From Cyrtodaria siliqua (lineage: Eukaryota > Mollusca > Bivalvia > Adapedonta > Hiatellidae): a stretch of DNA of 64,000 nucleotides. Numbering within the stretch: the stretch's first letter is position 1; every line of letters starts with the position of its first letter. Positions 1-12,700 of this stretch are shown here, piece after piece. The DNA is taken from assembly GCA_037043455.1 (NCBI GenBank), contig JAWPHD010008246.1, positions 1-64,000 on the forward strand, read 5' to 3'. A program made the translations under genes and the position numbers. The notes below the pieces were generated by a model. The model saw only the letters and a list, made by a program, of their open reading frames with translations, ran no database searches and was not told the origin of the DNA.

Positions 1-444
1 ATTGACGAAAGTTAAATAACCATACCAATATCAGAAGTTTTCAATCTCAGTCAGAAGTCAATTTTAAACTGAAAACTGAAAACTTTGAACATATCAATCT
101 TTGACTTTCTTTTCTTCATATTTCTTTATCAAATTTGTTTGTGGATTGCACCAATATCCAAAGTTAAAGGTCACTGTCTGTGTTCAGAAGCAAAGGTTTA
201 ACCAATGAATCTTGCTGTCCATGACTTCTTGTTTAGATGGGAAGTAGACTAAATAATGTTTAAAATAATATAACTGAATTCTGTAAACATGGCAAAACTA
301 ACATGAGATTACATTTACAGAAGTCAATCACAGAATCAGCAAAATAGGACACAGAAAAACAGCCATGATCAAAATGTAAAAAAGAAAATAAAGTAGAATT
401 ATCAACAATAAAAAAAATAAAATACAATTCTTATCATTTTGCAG
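1..444 (+). other. Intron upstream of the first visible exon
   Basis: AT-rich sequence ending in a T-rich stretch and the acceptor TTTTGCAG at 437-444. I see no coding exon, RNA gene or repeat array in it. The exon that follows starts in phase 1, so at least one more coding exon lies to the left of the window. Confidence 0.6.
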
Positions 445-744
445 AATCAGAGTCCAAAGATGATGTCGTACCCATGTTCCTGCGAAAACCTGAGACACAA
501 ATTGCTGATGAGCATGACTCGGTCATTATCGAGTGTGATGTTATTGGTTCCCCGCAACCAATCATCACCTGGCATCATGATAGGTCAGAGGTCACAGAAG
601 ATGGGCGTCACAAGATGTCATATGATGGACGGGTCGCAAGACTGATCATCAAGAACGTCGGGATGAAGGATGGGGGGAAACTGGAATGTGTCGCTGAAAA
701 TTCTTCAGGACGGGTGTCCACAGATTGCTTACTTATAGTTAAAG
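445..744 (+). CDS. Exon: first visible I-set immunoglobulin domain
   Basis: Three hundred bases, entering in phase 1 (two bases complete a split codon) and leaving in phase 1 before GTAACT. It encodes about 100 residues that form a complete I-set Ig domain. The sequence starts SESKDDVVPMFLRKPE. The B-strand cysteine is in VIIECDV, the core tryptophan in ITWHHD, and the F-strand cysteine in KLECVAEN; the ARLIIKNV strand E and the G-rich end (SSGRVSTDC) are typical. The usual F-strand DxGxYxC is altered to KDGGKLEC, so the tyrosine is missing. Symmetrical 1-1 phase is the rule for Ig exons in titin/palladin-type proteins and allows the domain to be skipped or duplicated without frameshift. The stretch is too short to name the parent Ig family. 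Confidence 0.86.
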
Positions 745-3700
745 GTAACTGTGTCTGCAGACTGCCTTGTTGGTTGAGATTAATTAGGGAATATGAACTT
801 GTTCATTTTGAATTTCTTGACTTAAAAATATAACTTTCAACTAAACTTGAAACTAAGAGATAATTGATAGTGTTTTTATATACTGTAAACACTCCTACTG
901 TAGCTGTACATACAATCAACTGTAAACAATCCTGCCTTAAAATAGCTATCCCGCCACCATGTGCCTTAAAGTAGCTATCCTGCCAGCACCTGCCTTAAAG
1001 TAGCTGTCCCACCACCACCTGCCTTAAAGTAGCTGTCCCACCACCACCTGCCTTAAAGAAGCTATCCCGCTACCACCTGCCTTAAAGTAGCTATCCCGCT
1101 ACCACCTGCCTTAAAGTAGCTATCCCGCTACCACCTGCCTTAAAATAGCTATCCCGCTACCACCTGCCTTAAAGTAGCTATCCCGCTACCACCTGCCTTA
1201 AAGTAGCTATCCCGCTACCACCTGCCTTAAAGTAGCTATCCCGCTACCACCTGCCTTAAAGTAGCTGTCCCACCACCACCTGCCTTAAAGAAGCTATCCC
1301 GCTACCACCTGCCTTAAAGTAGCTATCCCGCTACCACCTGCCTTAAAGTAGCTATCCTGCCACCACCTGCCTTAAAGTAGCTATCCCGTCACCACCTGCC
1401 TTAAAGTAGCTATCCAGCCACCACCTGCCTTAACCACCACATGCTTTAAAGTAGCTATCCAGCCACCACCTGCCTTAAAGTAGCTATCCCACCACCACCT
1501 GCCTTAAAGTAGCTATCCAACCACCACCTACTTTAAAGTAGCTATCCCGCCACCACCTGCTTTAAAGTATCTATCCTGCCACCACCTGCCTTAAAGTAGC
1601 TATCCCACCACCACCTGCCTTAAAGTAGCTATCCAGCCACCACCTGCCTTAACATAGCTATCCTGCCACCACCTGCCTTAAAGCAGCTATCCAGCCACCA
1701 CCTGCTTTAAAGTAGCTATCCCGTCACCACCTGCCTTTAAGTATCTATCCTGCCACCACCTGCCTTAAAGTAGCTATCCCAACACCACCTGCCTTAAAGT
1801 AGCTATCCAGCCACCACCTGCCTTAACATAGCTATCCTGCCACCACCTGCCTTAAAGTATCTATCCTACCACCACCTGCCTTAAAGTAGCTATCCCACCA
1901 CCACCTGCCTTAAAGTAGCTATCCAGCCTACACCTGCCTTAACATAGCTATCCTGCCACCACCTGCCTTAAAGTAGCTATTCAGCCACCACCTGCCTTAA
2001 ATTGGCTATCCCACCAGCACCTGTCTTAAAGTAGCTATCCCACCACCACCTGCCTTAATGTAGCTATCCCACCAACCACAGCCAAATTTTGCAAAATATT
2101 TGCACCATTTCTAACCTACTGATGATGAGGTATATACATACATATTTTGAGAATCCAACCTCTTGACACAATATAAGCAGCTTTAACCAGCCAGGCCAAA
2201 CCCAAAAACTGGAGCGTTTAATTAGGACAAACTCCCATTTCATTTTTCGCATATTCAATCTTGGGCATTTTTAGAACCCATGAAAAAAGTCCTGTACTTT
2301 CAATCGGCACATATACATTATTTTTGACCTGAACCCCTGGATAGAGTTTTGATAAATGGTGTAGTGTAATTATGCCTTTATTTGGTGGGTTAGTTTTTTT
2401 AAGAGACAGACCCCTTTCAATTCATAATTTTATAGGACCACCGGTGATAGCATACCAATTTTCATCTTCCCTTTAGCGGTCTCATGGTACAGGTTTGACT
2501 GCAAGTCTAATTTTTGCTGACAGCATACCTCAATTATAAAATATACTAACAATTAAAATTTAAATCATAAAAAAAGAAGTACATTAATGCAATTTGATCC
2601 AGGTATGTACTTTCTGTTTAAGGTTGAGTGTGCTAAAATATCAGTGTTCACAGGAATTCAGAAATCTTTATATGTAGTTGGCACTCAGTAGGATTAAAGA
2701 ACTGCATCAGAATAAAGCGTCACAATTGTCTTACAAATATCGTGATTGTTTAATAGGTAACATGCTTGTCTAGAATGCAAGGAATCCCTGATTTTTTTAC
2801 CAGTCTAGGCATGCTGACTTAGAGTGATGACGTATCAGAATCCTTCTTAGACACCATATCTGTACATCGCACATCTTTTTTATAAATTAATTCCAGGTGA
2901 AAACAAATCGCTGTCTTATTATATAAACAATTTATTTTCATTTGTTTAGCTGTGAAAAACCCACCAGTCGTTACTCGCCCCTTGTTAGACTCCACTATGA
3001 TTTCTGGGAAGGTGGCCATCTTGGAATGTCACATAGAGGGTGACCCAACCCCAGAGATTGCCTGGCGAAAAAACGGCCGTATTATCGGTCAGATGTTTGA
3101 CTTCAAGCAGACGTACAGTGATGGTATTGCCAGACTGGAAATTAAGGGAGTTTGTCCACAAGATTCGGGTTGTTATGAGTGTGTTGGTACAAATGCATCA
3201 GGGGAAGTAACTACCTCGTGTAAACTCACTGTTCAAGGTAAGTTGTCCTAATGCATCAGGGGAAGTAACTACCTCGTGTAAACTCACCGTTCAAGGTAAG
3301 TTGGTACAAATGCATCAGGGGAAGTAACTACCTCGTGTAAACTCACCGTTCAAGGTAAGTTGGTACAAATGCATCAGGGGAAGTAACTACCTCATGTAAA
3401 CTCACCGTTCAAGGTAAGTTGTCTTTGAGTGTGTTGGTACAAATGCATCAGGGGAAGTAACTACCTCGTGTAAACTCACCGTTCAAGGTAAGTTGTCTTT
3501 GAGTGTGTTGGTACAAATGCATCAGGGGAAGTAACTACCTCGTGTAAACTCACCGTTCAAGGTAAGTTGGCTTTGAGTGTGTTGGTACAAATGCATCAGG
3601 GGAAGTAACTACCTCGTGTAAACTCACTGTTCAAGGTAAGTTGTCCTAATGCATCAGGGGAAGTAACTACCTCGTGTAAACTCACCGTTCAAGGTAAGTT

Positions 3701-6700
3701 GTCCTAATGCATCAGGGGAAGTAACTACCTCGTGTAAACTCACTGTTCAAGGTAAGTTGTCCTAAACAATCCGCTGTGTTCAAGGTTTACAGTGTAGTTC
3801 TATGAAACGAATTTAAGACTTCATTTTAGAAGTTCCCCAGCTAGTACAACTAATTCTACACAGGACCCTATTAACAAAACAACATACACATGTTAACCAT
3901 AAGAACTATTCCATTAAAACATACCCGGGACCTCATTATAAGAAGGCAATTTAATAAACATCTATGTATGAACCCTATTTTCCGAAATTTGGTTCTATCT
4001 GTGGGTTGGTGTTCAATTCCAAAAGTGCCTTCCTGGGGTCCCATCCTTCCTGGGGTCCCATGGGTCCCATCCCTCCTGGGCTCCCATCCTTCCTGGGGTC
4101 CCATGTATGTTTTAATGGAATAGCCCTAAGGAAATGTTAAACTACATTATAAAACAATCACTTAATTTCAATTATAAATAGCTCATAAAATAGTTATTTG
4201 TATAATACATCATATAACACCACAGATAACGTCGAGCAGTGCACAAGTTTTAATCTGTCAATCAAGCGGAGCTTTGAGAAAATTGAAGTAAAACAGGTAT
4301 TTACACCCGTAAGAAAAGCACATCAAATTCCACAATCAACTCGACTAAACTATAGTGGAGCCAATGATGAATGTTTGTGGGCACTTGATCCATGGATAAT
4401 AGAGGACGGAGCTAGTAAATTAAGATCGGAACTATAAAAAAAATCAATACTGATACTATTGTAAAAAAACATTTAAAAAATGTATTTTAGTACATCATTT
4501 TGAAACAATTCTGAGATTTTTTGGCTTATTTCTCAGAAAAGTTAGAAATGCTTTTGCAAAATTCTAAAATTGTCATTCCTCTTTTTCTCATGTTTTTCTC
4601 AAAAATGTACTGGTGGTGTTAGATTATGATACACTTTTCTAATAGTGTATCTGTCTAGTGGTAAAGACTAATTTCATAATTTTGTTTCTTTCAGATAAAA
4701 ATGAAAAGCTTGATTCCAAGGTTATAGTAGAACCCAAGGTCATAGAACAACCCAAGGTTTCAGAAGCACCAGAAATCTCAGTGCAAACAGAAAAAGTTCA
4801 GACAGCTACAGTGAAAAAGTTTCCGACAAGGTTTGTGCCAAAAGTAGAGGATGACCAGATCCATGCCTCGAAGTCGCAGGCATCAAAAGTCATGCTTGTT
4901 CGAAATGCCAGCTTGCGCAATCTGAAACATGAAAGTCGCGAAATACCTCTTAAACGCACAGGCAGTTTGCAATCGATAGCAAAAGAGCTGGATAAAAAAT
5001 TGGAGTCAGTTATTAAACCTGTTGAGGATATTAAGACATCTAAACTTGACAATGAAGATGTGAAAAGGGGAAAAGAAACTTCGGTACAATCAAGTGTGAA
5101 AGGTGTTGAAATGAACCTTGAAAAGGATGAAAAAGTGCTACAAAAATATGTTAACAGTGACATAGTCAAATATAATATTAAGACTGATTCGCCAGAAAAT
5201 TCTTCTCCAATTCATGATGAGCTTGGTTTTAAGTTAGACCTTAACAAAAACTACACTACAGACATGAATTCAAACATAGCAAAAGCTTCTTCCCTTGAAG
5301 AAGTTAACAGACTCGATGATAAAAGTGAAGTGATAGACGCAACAAGCCAAAAAGCAAAGTGTTCAGATACGAAGGAAGAAAAAGAAATTAAGGACATTAA
5401 ACGTGTTACAAGGTTTAAGGTTGGAGGTGAAATACGCAGGACTCAGAGTGTACGAACACCTGGTAGTGAAAAACCAGAATGGTTACAAGTGAAATTACGC
5501 AGAGTTGGAGGCAATAAAACACCTGTACCTGAAAAAGAAAAACAACCAGTCAAACAGATTTCTGATATTAGTTCAAAACCAGCAGATCAGGAAACGCCAA
5601 TAAGTGTTCATAAAGAAGTCACTGTTGCTCGCAGTGAGAGTGCAAGAAGTCTTGACAGGAATTCATCTCCTGGTGAGAGTGCGAGAAGTCTGGACAGGAC
5701 TTCATCTCCTGCTCTTAAAGACTCCACAAATTCACCGTTCAATTTGTCAAATAGAAATTCCGCTAAACTCACGCCAGTGTCGGAAAGAGCAAAGATCTTC
5801 CAAATGAATGAGGCCAGTTCTCAATCGGGCAAGGCAAGCCCGACTGATATCATTAGCAAGGCAATAAAAATAAGTCGCACAGAGAGTATGAGAGCACCTG
5901 TAGGACACAGATCTTTGGGTGTTCAGAGAAGTCACAGTTTCAAGATGGCTGCACCATCTAGTCAAGGGGATGTCACTCTGGAGTTGTCCCCTCAAGAATC
6001 TCAAGTAAGTTACTGATCTTTATTATTGAACTTGCAGTTTATTACAATTGACAGAGTGTGATGAGTCAATCAAGTATGGCACATACTCTGTTAATATAAC
6101 ATAGAATTTTGCATGAACATGCTATATTTAGAATTTAATTAACATTGTTGAAGTGATACGGGAAATAATTCCCGAGTGAGAAAGATTCTTGCGATATAGA
6201 AACGAGTGTTTTTCGCACGAGTTTCTATATCGCAAGAATATTTCTCACGAGTGAATTATTGTCCGTATCACGACAAAAAAAAGTTAATTAAACTATATAA
6301 TATATATTCTGTGATGAATTTCTTTCCAGTCGTCTTTTGACACAAGTATTCCTTCTTCTGTCACTCCTTTGGCGACAGCGCGGAGTAAAATTATGACGTC
6401 AATTCATGACGTCTATCGTTTAGTTCATAACATTTGGCTACTGTGCTATCTTGCGCACTAGGCGAGATAGCACAGTATATGTTATAGATTTTCTCAAACT
6501 GGGAAATTTCTATAATTCATCACAGAATATATAATATACACGCATACGATAGTTTACACATATAGGATATATAACATAGAATATTCTGCATGTACATGCT
6601 ATATACAAGCATACGTATGGTTTACACATATAGGATATATAACATAGAATATTCTGCATGTACATGCTATATACAAGCATACGTATAGTTTACACATATA

Positions 6701-9700
6701 GGATATATAACAAGAGAATATTCTGTGTGTACATGCCATATACACGCATACGTATAGTTTACACATAGGATTCACATAGTTACAGGCTGTTATATATCTG
6801 CACATGCATAAATCGCATGTAGGATACATGTATAACGTATTAAATTAAATAATGTCTGATTTAAAAGTAAAATCATGTATTTTTGGTCTCAAATAAAGGC
6901 CCCCCCCCCTTTCTTAAAAATGTTACACCCCCGGGGGTAGTTTATTAGGGATTATACGGTACATCAGTTAATACATATAAATATCAAGCACATATCCAAA
7001 ACAAGGTAGAGTTCTCTAACATCTGTATAGAAAAAGGTACAAGGTAATATTCACCAAGTGGAGTTCTCTAACATCTGTATAGAAAAAGGTACAAGGTAAT
7101 ATTCACCAAGTGGAGTTCTCTAACATCTGTATAGAAAACGGTACAAGGTAATATTCACCAAGTGGAGTTCTCTAACATCTGTATAGAAAAAGGTACAAGG
7201 TAATATTCACCAAGTGGAGTTCTCTAACATCTGTATAGAAAAAGGTACAAGGTAATATTCACCAAGTGGAGTTCTCTAACATCTGTATAGAAAACAGTAC
7301 AAGGTAATATTCACCAAGTGGAGTTCTCTAACATCTGTATAGAAAAAGGTACAAGGTAATATTCACCCAGTGGAGTTCTCTAACATCTGTATAGAAAAAG
7401 GTACCAAAAACCTACTTGAAGCTGCTGATCACTTGGAACTTGGGCTATGTTATACTATATATACTATTAATGTTCACTGTCATTTCCTGGCAGGTATGCA
7501 GCACCAACCATTCAATTACCTAAGTGGAGTCTGGAATTTTGCCTTGGGTTGTTATGTTTTCAAAAAAAAAGATTGTCATAACTGTTTACCTCAACATTTT
7601 GTTTTCCTAAATGCGCCTTACAAAATGGAGTAGGATTGATGTGTTTTTTTTTGCATATTAACTTTAAGCGAGATTAATAATATATTTTAAATTTGGAGAT
7701 AGTTTCATAACAATCCTCAGACCCCACCCCAGAATATAAAAATGATTGATGCCTAGCACATTGTAGCTCATTTGGCTTGCATCCTGGCATGATGACACAT
7801 TTTCTGGGGGAAAAAGTGGAATGCTGATGATGGCAAGATATGTTCCACATAAATTCTTGCTGGAGCGGCAGAATTGTTGGTCAGTTTTTTAGCATAATTT
7901 AATAGCTAGGCATTAAATACTATAATAATATTGTTTATTTTTAAAAATGTATGCGTCCTATTTCACCGTATATGAAATTATTTTGCGTGGATATTTTCAC
8001 TACCAAAACCTTTTTACAAAACATTAAGTGTGTTCTTTCTAGGTTTTATCCTTTACCAAAACCACAGACCTAATAACAAATAGATTGGACACTATGAAAA
8101 TTGTGTAAATTTTAAGTGGCACAGTTCGAAAATTTCACAAAATATTCCCCAACTTTAAACACACATATCGTGAAGAGTTTTATAGATACAAGTTTCATTC
8201 AAGCCAAATACCATCACAAATTTAATTTTCTTCCCAATGATAATATTTTGTTTTCTCTTACATTGAGAGCAAAAAAGAAGTTTGATGGAAACTTTGACTA
8301 TGTCAAAACATTGTTTTTTAAGAGAAAAGCGAAAAATTACATTTTAAACTTTAAACATTTTTTTATACACTTTCTTATTTTGAAAATGAACATAAATTAT
8401 TATAATACCATTTTGCTATTCACTATGAATCTTTTGGATGTATTCTCATCAAAATCAGTGAATAATTGAGAGAGAAGATAGAAGGAAAAGTTAAGGTGCC
8501 ACATGCTATTTTGGTTACTTCATTGGTTAAGATAGGAAGTTTCCTATCTGTTTATTTATATATCTGTGCTAAAACCCATACTTCAGATGAGTAGTTGAAA
8601 ATAGGTGTTATAAGCGTGGGTGTTATTTAAGAGTTACTGACTGCAGTTTATTTCAATGTTGTGTAATGCATAGTATTGCAAAATAGATACCAGATCATAA
8701 TACTTGTGAGAACTTACTGGATTTCCAAATTCCTGGATTTTTTAAATTCTATCTCATAATTGAGGCATGTTTCATAAATACTTTCATCTGTTCTCTGCTG
8801 TTAATGTGTCTCAAAGTGTGATGAAATGAAAATGTAAGGAATTCATGTGCAAATGGGGGGTCTACATTTTTATGTTGTTTTAATGGCTGTTGATGAAGAT
8901 TAATTAATTAATAGATATATAATGTCCAACGAGGTGTTACAGGCCTTGTTATAAATTATTTTGACATGTTAGATGAGACAATTCATGGTATATGGGTTTC
9001 ACTGCTGGCTGGTCCACCTACTTAAAGAGGGTACACCGGGCTTGTTGTAGAAGAATCATATATTTTGAAAATGTTCCAATTCATGATAAAAAACTCAATC
9101 AAAATATGCCCTGTGTTGTTAGGTCGAACATTTGAATTAACCGCAGATTTTGAGTGGAATCTGGTCTAAACTGCTTAAATAACTCTGGTGTGTAACATGG
9201 GATAGGACATATTACTGTACAAAATTAATTTTCTTGTAAATAAGAGGTCATTTTTAAGTGCACTCATTACGTTGAGGCCAATTAGAATAGAGCATATCAT
9301 TATTTGTCAGTTTTAGCAGATTCGTATCCCACTAGGAGCTCAACTTGTAAGTGAGAAAGTGTCGATTCTTACGGACTGCGAGAGGTATACAGTACTGGTT
9401 CTACCTACGAAAAATGGGGTGGTCTGCCACTACCACAATAAAATCGACCATGTAAAATACAATTCAAACAAACAAAACAAATCAATTTTAAGTTGGACCT
9501 GCAGAACCCAAAGAAAATTGCTGATGTATCCCCTATAACTTAGAAGGTACAAAGAAAAGCAACTACATGTCCTAGTCCATGCATGATGCATGTTATCTGA
9601 TAGTTCGGGGTGTAACACCATCCCCACTGGCATCCAGAATACTCCATAAATAGGACCCACATCGGACATACTATAAAACTCTTATTTGGTCAAGCATGCA

Positions 9701-12700
9701 TCTGGCATAGGAAAAAACACGTGCACATTCGACCACCAGCATACTGCACGCCACTAACCAGCATACTGCATGCCAGTAACCAGCATACTGCACACCAGTA
9801 ACCAGCATACTGCACGCCAGTAACCAGCATACTGCACGTCAGTAACCAGCATACTGCACACCAGTAACGGCATTTAGAATACTCTAAAATAAAATGGCCT
9901 GAATCTGGCGTACCATAAGTGGGTGTTACACCCTCCAATAGTATGATGTTGTTTGATGTGCTGTTTTGCATACAGAACTCGGGTATTGGAACACTTAGTG
10001 AAGTGTTAACATCTATTACTGAACAAACACTTACCATATAAAAAAGCAACGCCCTGCAATAATTAATCAGAAGATATTAATAGAAGAGTCTATATAATAG
10101 TGTTACCATACACTAAACCAAATTGTTAAGTACCTACCTAAGAATATGTCAGTAATATTCTCATTGTTTTTCTGTATTTTGAGCTTGATAAGAGATATGG
10201 TTAAACTGCAAAATAATGAGTGTAAATTGTCTGCTCTGATTGCATGAACATATTTTAAAACTTTTAAGTCTATGTGTTTTCTTAGAAATAAGTTATAACA
10301 CTTATACAACTGGGTATATAGGGGGTCCCAAAGGGGTTTTGCGTGAAAACGTGATCGGGGTGTTTTTAAACATGACACGTGAAACAAACAATATTTTTGC
10401 GTGATTGCGTGAAAATTATATCAGCGTGATCCGTGATTTTGGTCTTGGTAAAACGTGATCGTGTGATATGGTGACGTGAAACGTGAATTTTTAGTCCTTT
10501 TCAGTCTTTTTAGTGTCCCTCCTCCTCCCCCGAGCCTCCCCCGAGAGCTGAACTTTCGTACTTGCGCGAACATCTGGCACGGGGAATCCCCGGGTTTTTT
10601 TTTTTTTTTTTTTTTTTGTTGTTGCAACCCACACATAGTACTAGAGAAGCTCGAGCCTATAGCGCTTCACGTCTGCTCATCCACATTTAACGTGAAATGT
10701 GAAAGTTCTGCTATTTTCACGTGAAGATGTGATCCTTGTTTTTATTTTACGTGATCACGTGAACACACCCCACTTTGGGACCCTCTGTATAGGATTTTAT
10801 TAAGTACTTCGAATTAGTGAAGCTTTCGATGTTCCTAATTCTAAAATATGCCAGTTAAAATTATTTTGACATCATGTTTTACTAGCATTACCACTACAAA
10901 TGGGTTTGCAAAATAATTTTTCGAAATATTTAATGTTAACGCTGAATTACAGTTACTTGAATTTCAAACAATATTCAATTTAAAGGGAGGTAATTTAAGA
11001 TTATCCATATTTCATTTTTTTATAGACGAAAAATCTGCAATAAATGGGTCAAGTTTTTCTATTTTTTTCTATTATTTCATACCAATTTTAAGAATTGTAT
11101 ATCTTTAAGCGATCTTTGACTCATGTTATGTGTTTTATCAGCACATTTCATGTTTTCATATAAAGGGAGGGTAACTCGCAAAAGATGTAACAATTTAAAC
11201 AAAAAATAAATGTTTTACAAACTATGGGTCAAAACAAAATACTTATCATATATCTATTCTAAAATATATTTAAAATAAAAAAATTATTTAAGATACAAAA
11301 GTTGATACTTAGCAGTTTTGTTCAGTGTAGTTTAAACTTTTATCATTCTTTATTGTTCTCTCACTTCATCGTTGACATTTTTGTAATCAAACACTTAAAG
11401 GTCAAAAGTAACCTCTAATTAACGAGGACTTAATGGGCATAACTGGCTCTCAATTTGACACAGACAGACAGGAAGGCCAACAACCCCCACAATATCACCT
11501 TCCTATTTACCTGAGTTGTTTAGATATAATTGATCATATAATGAAAAATACATATGTCGCCATGGAAACGCATTCCTTACGCTTTACTTACTGAAATACG
11601 GAATCTATCGGTGTTATTGTTTTTGCCTCCTATCGCTGCATCAGGGACATATTTTCTTGAATTGCTTGCTTTACTGCAATGGGGTATGAACAGGTACAAG
11701 GTTTTGCAGCATTATTTAAAAATTGCTGCCAAGAAAATAATTTGGTTGGTTTATTATTGTTTTAAAACTTTGTCAGAAGTGCAGTTGTTATGTATAATTA
11801 TGTAGTCTGGAAAATAATGTGTACCATAACCTCCATTTAAACACTCCTGGGGGCAATGCAAAGCGTTTATATAAGGCCATTTTAAGAAGAAATTGGGTAT
11901 AAACATTGGGTGGGGTGGGTTGGGGTGTGCATTTATATGGGGCCAAGTGGTGAGTGTTTAAGCGGGGGTGTTCGGCATTGTAAATTGTCCCATTTAGAAT
12001 ACAACCTGTTATACAAGGTAGGATTGATTGAATTTAAATATCTCCAAAGATGCACTTGTCACACTAGTCGGCCTTTTGTTTGTCTTTTCAATGTTTTAAT
12101 TGCTAATCATATCTGATGTTTAAAAAGCCATTTCTTCAAAATTAAAATTTCAATTGTTTACCCTGAAATAGATTTGGTCATGTAAAGTCAGGGATTACTT
12201 AAAAAGTCTATATAAAAGTCTATATAAATGTCTATATAAAAGTGTATATAAATTATAAATCAAACTTAAAACTTGTTAATCATTAATCACAGTTAACCTT
12301 ACATCACACTGTAATCAAATCAAACAGGTTTTTCCTTTTAAAAACCAGGATTTTTCTTTTAAAAACGTATCAATGTACAATCACCATATCCTATCAATGT
12401 TGATGCTATGGGTAGATAATGCTCATGCTTGTTTGGTCCCTTGTTATTTTAAGGAGATCATCTGATAAAAGTGAAATGCAACAAATGTTGTTTACAGTTT
12501 CCATGGTAACCAGAATGATAGTGGTGATGATGCCTGATGTTTATTGTAATCAGGTTTGATTTGATCCTTCTCTTGATTTCCCTCTGATTTCTGGTCTGTT
12601 TGATCTTGGATGGTTTAGTGTAGCCACTTAGGAAACAATGTACATTCTTGTTTGAGTGACATAACATATGACAAGAAGAACAAAACTTGTTGGAACCACT

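Larger units (their letters stand above)
3238..4694 (+). other. Intron 2
   Basis: Donor GTAAGT at 3238; acceptor TTTGTTTCTTTCAG ending at 4694. It contains the tandem copies of the exon end, a short C/T-rich repeat at 4025-4105, and a possible alternative terminal exon at 4226-4437. Otherwise it is AT-rich with nothing recognised. Confidence 0.75.

Noticed and set aside
4798..5169. 123-codon minus-strand open frame
   Set aside because: Shadow of the large coding exon on the plus strand.
7013..7402. CRISPR-like regular repeats
   Set aside because: Tandem copies without unique spacers in an animal intron.
8116..8469. 117-codon open frame
   Set aside because: AT-rich Phe/Lys/Asn-rich composition typical of non-coding sequence; no motif or splice context.
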